Both the position numbers and the translations under genes were made by a program. Of a stretch of 64,000 nt of DNA, positions 56,729 through 64,000 are shown piece by piece. The number at the start of each line of letters is the position of its first letter. The stretch's first letter is position 1. Below the pieces are notes generated by a model. It made no database searches, was not told where the DNA came from, and saw only the letters and a list, made by a program, of their open reading frames with translations. This DNA comes from Neoarius graeffei. Its lineage: Eukaryota > Chordata > Actinopteri > Siluriformes > Ariidae. The stretch spans positions 71,807,149 to 71,871,148 of the forward strand of contig NC_083569.1 in NCBI RefSeq assembly GCF_027579695.1, given 5' to 3'.

Positions 56729-57256
56729 CGCTACCATTCAAAAGTTTGGGGTCACCCAGACAATTTTGTGTTTTCCATGAAAAGTCACACTTTTATTTAC
56801 CACCATAAGTTGTAAAATGAATAGAAAATATAGTCAAGACATTTTTCTGGCCATTTTGAGCATTTAATCGACCCCACAAATGTGATGCTCCAGAAACTCA
56901 ATCTGCTCAAAGGAAGGTCAGTTTTATAGCTTCTCTAAAGAGCTCAACTGTTTTCAGCTGTGCTAACATGATTGTACAAGGGTTTTCTAATCATCCATTA
57001 GCCTTCTGAGGCAATGAGCAAACACATTGTACCATTAGAACACTGGAGTGAGAGTTGCTGGAAATGGGCCTCTATACACCTATGGCGATATTGCACCAAA
57101 AACCACACATTTGCAGCTAGAATAGTCATTTACCACATTAGCAATGTATAGAGTGGATTTCTGATTAGTTTAAAGTGATCTTCATTGAAAAGAACAGTGC
57201 TTTTCTTTCAGAAATAAGGACATTTCAAAGTGACCCCAAACTTTTGAACGGTAGTG
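56729..57256. mobile_element. Tc1-derived MITE (528 bp)
   Basis: Ends cgctaccattcaaaagtttg and caaacttttgaacggtagtg are inverted repeats; TA at 56727-56728 and 57257-57258. No transposase frame. It contains a broken inner inverted repeat (gaaaagtcacacttttattt region). Confidence 0.88.
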
Positions 57257-57258
57257 TA

Positions 57259-57450
57259 TTAGTAAGACGATGGAAATATTTGTCAATCATCAATTTTTTT
57301 TACATTCATATGAGATTAGAGCTGAATTTGTATTGTTCATCTGTCTTGTATAAACCTGCAGCTCAAGTCCTTTCCCTGGTGTTTTTATTTTCAGTTGTAC
57401 AAAACTATAAGATTGGTTTGTCACATTGTGTGTCACATTGCAAATCTATG

Positions 57451-57490
<40 letters not shown>

Positions 57491-58012
57491 TGAGCCAGGC
57501 ATGAAACGTCTGCACAGGACATCCGTCAATTAGATTCAGCGGAGAATGAGAACAGGGATATGGGGCCCACATAGGTCTCCAATAGGTTGAAACCAAATGG
57601 GAAGTTACCTCATCTTGACTAGACTACATAGTTTATGGAGAGGTTTTGGCACATTTTCAGTTCCACATAACTTTATAAGATAGATATAGTCATACATTAT
57701 GTATATATAGTATTATGTTTGGTGGGATTGCATGTTTTATTATAAAAATTTTCCATGGTCAGCATAATCGCAGTATACATCGTTACAGTCGTGTATATGT
57801 ATTGTATATTGTCTTACTAGTTCAGTTCTGCACAAACAATCTTTTTGCTCTTTTTACAAAATTATTGTACTAAACTTGGTATGGCAGATCAAACTGAACT
57901 TCTGTAGTGAAATTAAACACACTACAGGATTTCTACATTAGACTCTGTATGTTCCTTGTCCTTATGTCCTTATTATTTAGGAAATGCACTGAAATACCAT
58001 GTGCTCTCAATA
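57259..58012. other. Intergenic DNA with an (AC)n microsatellite
   Basis: (AC)n at 57455-57487. No gene recognised in the rest. Confidence 0.6.
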
Positions 58013-58026
58013 CCCTTGATATTCAT

Positions 58027-58392
58027 CCATCCATCCATCCATCCATCATCCATAGCCACTTATCCTGTTCTACAGGGTCGCAGGCAAGCTGGAGCTAATC
58101 ATTCACATGGGTGAGAGGTGGGGTACACCCTGGACAAGTCACCAGGTCATCACAGGGCTGACACAGAGACAAACAACCATTCACACTCTCATTCACACCT
58201 ACGGTCAATTTAGAGCCACCTAACCTGCATGTTTTGGACTGTGGGGGAAACTGGAGCACCCAGAAGAAACCCACACAGACACGGGGAGAACATGCAAACT
58301 CCACACAGAAAGGCCCTGGCCGGCCGCTGGGCCCGAATCCAGGACCTTCTTGTTGTGAGGCGACAGTGCTAACCACTACACCACCATGCCGC
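58027..58392 (-). mobile_element. V-SINE, full length, reverse orientation
   Basis: Tail ccatccatccatccatc, reversed head accaccatgccgc. Target duplication cccttgatattcat at 58013-58026 and 58393-58406. Small deletions in the core. Confidence 0.95.
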
Positions 58393-58734
58393 CCCTTGAT
58401 ATTCATATTTCATATGAACAAGTGGTGGGTTTTTATTTCTTGTTTAATGTGTCGTATGAGAAAACTGATCAGGCTCTCTGTTCTGTGGAGAAATGTTTCC
58501 CTTCTCCTGGATTAACTGTTGTGAATTGAACGATCAAGTCAGAACTACTTCCAGAAAAATGTCGCTTTCATGACATTGTTAGGAGCAGTGCATCATGGGA
58601 AATATTTCACTGTTATTTTCTCATAGAATAAACGAGCATGTCATTAAGAAGTGCCCTATTTATTATGAACAGTGTGTATGTGTGTGTGAGAGAGAGAAAG
58701 AGAGACAGAGAGAAGTAGCTGAGTAAATGTCCCT

Positions 58735-59130
58735 CACCATGATGGTGGAGACCCAAGAGACAGGAGGCAAAGTTGGAGGTGGCGGAGTTGAGGATGTTAA
58801 GGTTTGCGATGGGAGTGACAAGGTTGGACAGGATAAGGAACGAGCACATCAGAGGGACAGCACATGTGGAGAGCTTGGGAATTAAGCTAAGAGAGATGAG
58901 ACTGAGATGGTATGGGCACATCCTGAGAAGAGATGCAGAGCATGTTGGAAGGAGAATGTTGAGGATGGAGCTGCTGGGCACACGAAAACAAGGAGATACA
59001 TGGATGTGGTGAGAGAGGACATGAAAGTGGTAGAGAAGGATGCGGAAGACAGGGAGCAATGGAGACAAAAGATCTGTTGTGGCAACCCCTAATCAGGAGC
59101 AGCCAAAAGAACAAGAAGAAGAAGGGCAGC
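58735..59130 (+). mobile_element. RTE-type LINE, 3' end fragment
   Basis: Codes for the C-terminus of an RTE reverse transcriptase: MLRFAMGVTRLDRIRNEHIR, then REMRLRWYGHILRRDAEH, and after a one-base frameshift EDAEDREQWRQKICCGNP-like sequence. The AAG-rich end (agccaaaagaacaagaagaa) is the usual RTE tail. Heavily 5'-truncated. Confidence 0.85.
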
Positions 59131-59158
59131 TGTGAATGAGCACGTTCTGATTCTTACA

Positions 59159-59680
59159 TATCCTCCTGGGAACCAAGAAAAAAAATGTGTCTCTCAATTT
59201 CTCTTTTGTTGTGATTTCCTTACTAGTAATTTCCCAGCAACCCTCCTAGTCACATGATATATCATTGGAAAGCCCAGAACGTACTCTTTACAAGACACAA
59301 GGATTCAAGTGAATAGCTTGAAAGAGTAAGAGAGTGTGCACGTAAAGCAAATGTCAACTACAGAGGACACAAGCAGAGGCGATTCTAGAGTCTGTTGTGG
59401 CCCCAAGCAAAAATTTCTAGGGGGCCCTTCTGACCAGTGTTCATCACCAATATGTTATAAATAATCTGACACCAATGAAAAATGTATGAAACCAAAGTTT
59501 TTTTAAATTCCAAATATGAAAATACAATGGTAAAGAACAATAAAAAACAAAATAAATAAGCCCTTGGGCCCTGACTCTCGGGGGGCCCCTGGGGCAGGGG
59601 CCCCAAGCAGTTGCCTGCCTTGCCTGTTCACAAGCTGCGCGTCTGAACACAAGTCTGTGGGTTGGTTCTCAGGAGGATAT
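59159..59680 (-). mobile_element. 240-bp MITE, copy 3, split by an hAT
   Basis: Reverse orientation to copies 1 and 2: tatcctcctgggaaccaaga at the left, ggttctcaggaggata at the right. Interrupted at 59374-59645. Confidence 0.87.
59374..59645. mobile_element. hAT MITE (272 bp)
   Basis: Left end cagaggcgattctagag; right end aagctgcgcgtctg. Target duplication gacacaag (59366-59373) and aacacaag (59646-59653), one mismatch. GC-rich ggggcccct motifs on both sides. Copy 2 of the host MITE shows the empty site. Confidence 0.88.
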
Positions 59681-60236
59681 AATTCAATAAGAAAAGGGAA
59701 AACTCAGTGTTATAAAGTGCTGCTACCAATCTGTTTTTATATAAATGTTAAATAAACATTTTCTTACAAAAAACTTCATTTTAAGGATTGTAAGTTTTTT
59801 TGTTTTTTTTAAGTAACACGGTTTTTATCTGTTTATTATGATATGAGAGTTCAGCAGTGCTGTGGAATAACTGAAAAGAGCAAACACACAGGAGATTATT
59901 CCAGGCGACGAGCATCAGCTTAAAGTCAATAAACATCAGCGACAAGTCTTTTTTTAATCTTTATTGAAAACAACAGCAACAAAATACAAATAGTTATTAA
60001 TACAAACACAAACAACAAACCAAGAGCCAGGAGGAGTTTTCAAATAAAAACACTGAATAATGAGCACAAATGAAAAGTTTTAGCAGCTTTCTTGTTTTCA
60101 AAGTCCGAGATGATTTTGATATCCTGTTCAGTTCCCTTTTCAAATGCTATCAATGAAGGTTTTGAATGACTAAACTTAGCTTTATAAATATGGTATTTTC
60201 CTAAAATGATCAACAAATGTATTATACAGTGGTGCT

Positions 60237-61823
60237 TGAAAGTTTGTGAACCCTCGATATTTCTGCATAAATATGACCTAAAACATCATCAGATTTTCAC
60301 ACAAGTCCTAAAAGTAGATAAAGAGAACCCAGTTAAACAAATGAGACAAAAATATTATACTTGGTCATTTATTTATTGAGGAAAATGATCCAATATTACA
60401 TATCTGTGAGTGGCAAAAGTATGTGAACCTTTGCTTTCAGTATCTGGTGTGACCCCCTTGTGCAGCAATAACTGCAACTAAACATTTAAGGTAACTGTTG
60501 ATCAGTCCTGCACACTGGCTTGGAGGAATTTTAGCCCATTCCTCCGTACAGAACAGCTTCAACTCTGGGATGTTGGTGGGTTTCCTCACATGAACTGCTC
60601 ACTTCAGGTCCTTCCACAACATTTCGATTGGATTAAGATCAGGACTTTGACTTGGCCATTCCAAAACATTAACTTTATTCTTCTTTAACCATTCTTTGGT
60701 AGAACGACTTGTGTGCTTAGGGTCGTTGTCTTGCTGCATGACCCACCTTCTCTTGAGATTCAGTTCATGGACAGATGTCCCGACATTTTCCTTTAGAATT
60801 CGCTGGTATAATTCAGAATTCATTGTTCCATCAATGATGGCAAGCCGTCCTGGCCCAGATGCAGCAAAACAGGCCCAAACCATGATACTACCACCACCAT
60901 GTTTCACAGATGGGATCAGGTTCTTATGCTGGAATGCAGTGTTTTCCTTTCTCCAAACATAACGCTTCTCATTTAAACCAAAAAGTTCTATTTTGGTCTC
61001 ATCTGTCAACAAAATATTTTCCAATAGCCTTCTGGCTTGTCCACGTGATCTTTAGCAAACTGCAGATGAGCAGCAATGTTATTTTTGAAGAGCAGTGGCT
61101 TTCTCCTTGCAACCCTACCATGCACACCATTGTTGTTCAGTGTTCTCCTGATGGTGGACTCATGAACATTAACATTAGCCAATGTGAGAGGCCTTCAGTT
61201 GCTTAGAAGTTACCCTGGGGTCCTTTGTGACCTTGCCAACTATTACACACTTTGCTCTTGGAGTGATGTTTGTTGGTTGACCACTCCTGGGGAGGGTAAC
61301 AATGGTCCTGAATTTCCTCCATTTGTACACAATCTGTCTGACTGTGGATTGGTGGAGTCCAAACTCTTTAGAGATGGTTTTGTAATCTTTTCCAGCCTGA
61401 TGAGCATCAACAGCACTTTTTTTCAGGGCCTCAGAAATCTCCTTTGTTCGTGCCATGATATACTTCCACAAACATGTGTCATGAAGATCAGACTTTGATA
61501 GATCCCTGTTCTTTAAATAAAACAGGGTGCCCACTCACACCTGATTGTCATTCTATTGATTGAAAACATCTGACTCTAATTTCATCTTCAAATTAACTGC
61601 TAATCCTAGAGGTTCACATACTTTTGCCACTCACAGATATGTAATATTGGATCATTTTCCTCAATAAATAAATGACCAAGTATAATATTTTTGTCTCATT
61701 TGTTCAACTGGGTTCTCTTTATCTACTTTTAGGACTTGTGTGAAAATCTGATGATGTTTTAGGTCATATTTATGCAGAAATATAGAAAATTCTAAAGGGT
61801 TCACAAACTTTCAAGCACCACTG
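60237..61823 (-). mobile_element. Tc1-like transposon, family A copy 3
   Basis: Ends cagtggtgcttgaaagtttg and caaactttcaagcaccactg, TA at 60235-60236 and 61824-61825. Inserted in the 3' part of the LINE coding region, on the same strand. Confidence 0.95.
60437..61456 (-). pseudogene. Broken Tc1 transposase (family A)
   Basis: Start MARTKEISEALKKSAVDA at 61456. The HTH half is open to about 61175 (QSTVRQIVYKWRKF, GQPTNITPRA), where a small deletion shifts the frame. The catalytic half is open from 61024: TDETKIELFG, QDNDPKH, SPDLNPIE. A stop interrupts the C-terminus near 60598. It has the clearest N-terminus of the three family A copies. Confidence 0.92.
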
Positions 61824-63149
61824 TATACGGTATAACTTTTTCTGTTTTTTGCTTTTGTTGTTATGGAAACCAAACAGTACATATTTCCAACACAGAGGGA
61901 AATCAGAGTCAAGCTTGGCTGTAATGTACTGGGTTATTTCTGTCCAGATTGTAATGGTAAAGGGACATTGCCAGAACAGGTGCATTATTGTTTCTGGGTC
62001 CGTCTCACACAATGAACAGTCCACACAGATGTCTCTCTTAAACTTAAGCATATAATGCTTGGCAGGATAGTATCTATGAATCAGTTTGAATGACACCTCC
62101 CTTACTTTGTTTGTAAGGAAGTATTTGTTTGGGAGGTTCCACACACTGCTCCAGTTCAGGTCGCCAACAAGACCAGTCCAGTACTGAACCACAAAGAGGA
62201 TAGTGCTGATATCTGCCTGGAATAATGCACGAATATTGCAATTATTGTTCTTGGATGTGAAAGAGAAGCATACATGACCCACTGAGGTCAATATGGGGTC
62301 CAGAGATGATAAACAAACCGGTTTTTCAGCCTCTCTTAGAAGGGTTAGGATACCAGAGGGAATGGCATCCATTACAATGGCAAACTCTTTTGGGGTAACA
62401 GGAATACCAAATGTTTGGATGAACTCAGAATAATTTAGCAGATTTCCATTATCATTGAGTAGCTGGGTTACTAGAATTATGTTGTTATTGAACCAGGATT
62501 GAAAAAATAAGGATTTATTTTTATATTTAATGTGCTGATTATTCCAGATGAAGCATCTATGTGGGGAGAAGTTGTGTTTATAAATTAATGACCATGCCAA
62601 GAGCATTTGTTTACTGGACAGGATTAGGGGAAGTTTCTTTATTTTATAATCACATAAGAGTATGTATTCAAGGCCTCCAATTGTAGAGAAAATGTACCTG
62701 GGTATAAAGTTCCTTGTGGATATGGGATTATGTAGAAACTGTTTTATCCAATTAATTTTAAAGTTATTATTAAGGGTAGTAAAATCAAGAAAGTTTTGAC
62801 CACCAGAATCATAAGTGTTCATAACAACAGACTTTTTCACATAACGTATCTTGTTTTCCCAAATAAAATTGAACAGTAACTTATCAATGGCATTACAGAG
62901 CTGCTTGTCGACAGACGGGGGGTAGCTGTATATGTAAGATGGGATAATCCTTCTGCCTTTGTTAGCAATATTCATCCTTTCAAGTATAAATCTCTCTGAA
63001 GCCATTGGTTAAGTTTTTTCCTTGTCTTATCAATAATTAAATTAAAGTTTTCAGAGCATCTATCTACCTGATTTCTCACAATGGTAATCTCAAGATAACT
63101 GAGCTTGTCTTTGATTGGTATGTTGCAGATGTGGGGAGTGTCACAGTCT

Positions 63150-63519
63150 CATCTCATCTCATCATCTGTAGCCGCTTTATCCTGTTCTACAGGGTCGCAG
63201 GCAAGCTGGAGCCTATCCCAGCTGACTACAGGCGAAAGGCGGGGTACACCCTGGACAAGTCGCCAGGTCATCACAGGGCTGACACATAGACAACCATTCA
63301 CACTCACATTCACACCTACGGTCAATTTAGAGTCACCAGTTAACCTAACCTGCATGTCTTTGGACTGTGGGGGAAACCGGAGCACCCGGAGGAAACCCAC
63401 GCGGACACGGGGAAAACATGCAAACTCCACACAGAAAGGCCCCCGCCAGCCACAGGGCTCGAACCCAGGACCTTCTTGCTGTGAGGCGACAGCGCTAACC
63501 ACTACACCACCGTGCTGCC
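63150..63519 (-). mobile_element. V-SINE inside the LINE
   Basis: Tail catctcatctcatcatctgt, reversed head ccaccgtgctgcc. Perfect 14-base target duplication gagtgtcacagtct at 63136-63149 and 63520-63533. Confidence 0.96.
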
Positions 63520-63969
63520 GAGTGTCACAGTCTTTAAGAGGAAATAGTTCACATTTCTTCAGGTTTAAGCAGAGTCCAGAAGCTGCAGAGAATAGATCTA
63601 TTGTTTGGATAGCAGTGGGAACTTGGGTAGCATCTTTTAAGAATAATGTAGTATCATCTGCCAGCTGGCTAATTATAATTTCTTGATCTGCGATGAAGAT
63701 ACCTTTTAATGGGCTATTTTTAATATGGGTGGAAAGTAGTTGTGTGCATAGAATGAATAAATAGGGAGATGCGGGGCAGCCCTGCCGGATGCCCCACTGT
63801 AATTCAAATCTCAGGGAAATCCTATTTTTTAGTCTAATGGAGCTGTTGCCTTTGGAATAAATAGTTTTACCAGCTTTACAAAAATATTCACCAAATCCAA
63901 AATGTTTAATTGTTTGAAATATAAAGTTATCTGTGGGTGGTAGATAACCCACAGATATCTACCACCCAG

Positions 63970-64000
63970 GAAGAAGAAGAAGAAGAAGAAGAAGAAGAGA
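63970..64000. repeat. (GAA)n microsatellite at the window end
   Basis: About ten GAA/AAG units running to the end of the window. Confidence 0.9.

Larger units (their letters stand above)
59951..63965 (-). mobile_element. L1-type LINE, 5'-truncated, split by Tc1 and SINE
   Basis: Minus-strand ORF2 remains: 63952-63520 has RQGCPASPYLFILC and LADDTTLFL (RT catalytic site); 63135-61826 has KSVVMNTYDSGGQNFLDF and CSLCETDPETIMHLFWQCPF; 60236-60064 is the C-terminal end. The 3' end has AATAAA (reversed TTTATT at 59960-59965) and a short A tract. Removing the SINE (63150-63519) and the Tc1 (60237-61823) joins the frame without loss. Two further defects lie near 62940-63000: a CGA-to-TGA-type stop and a frameshift. 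The endonuclease domain and ORF1 are absent. Its truncated 5' end, about 63930-63965, forms a small palindrome. Confidence 0.88.

Overview
The window is teleost (ray-finned fish) nuclear DNA. Two host genes can be recognised by their exons. Almost everything else is transposable elements: four or more Tc1/mariner families, hAT elements, two Kolobok-like elements, a further THAP-domain element, several LINE types, and about 20 copies of a tRNA-headed V-SINE (DANA/Mermaid-like). The species is not resolved.

Host genes. (1) The last four coding exons of mettl3 (N6-adenosine methyltransferase catalytic subunit) lie at 3092-3750 on the + strand, followed by a poly(A) signal at 3857. The upstream exons, including the one with the DPPW motif, lie before the window. 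(2) A complete five-exon L6-family tetraspanin, best matched to tm4sf5, lies at 33945-37356 on the - strand and encodes 202 residues. Two weak exon-like pieces at 4852-5847 (-) and a possible promoter with a first exon at 21612-21830 (-) may belong to a third gene that I cannot name.

Layout. 1-3020: end of a hAT-like element with a large palindrome and a 31-bp minisatellite, a Tc1 copy and a foldback MITE. 3.1-3.9 kb: mettl3. 6.0-7.6 kb: Kolobok-like THAP element with a SINE inside. 8.0-15 kb: Tc1 elements and SINEs. 17.2-18.4 kb: hAT element keeping two N-terminal exons. 19.2-33 kb: more Tc1, SINE dimers and MITEs. 34-37.4 kb: tm4sf5. 37.8-42.6 kb: LINE 3' ends, hAT and Tc1 derivatives. 42.8-44.0 kb: three-level nest (SINE > THAP element > GC-rich foldback). 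47-50.5 kb: SINEs, an ORF1-like remnant and an RT remnant. 52.4-53.8 kb: Kolobok-like element with 140-bp inverted repeats. 54-59.7 kb: SINEs, LINE tails, Tc1 and hAT MITEs. 59.9-64 kb: an L1-type LINE split by a Tc1 and a SINE.

The genes do not form a pathway. mettl3 acts in the nucleus on RNA; tm4sf5 is a membrane protein. The main value of the window is as a layered record of insertions. Many boundaries are supported by target-site duplications (TSDs) read directly from the sequence, and in one MITE family an empty copy serves as the pre-insertion reference for two interrupted copies. I found no convincing new biological system; the most unusual structure is the GC-rich foldback inside the THAP element.
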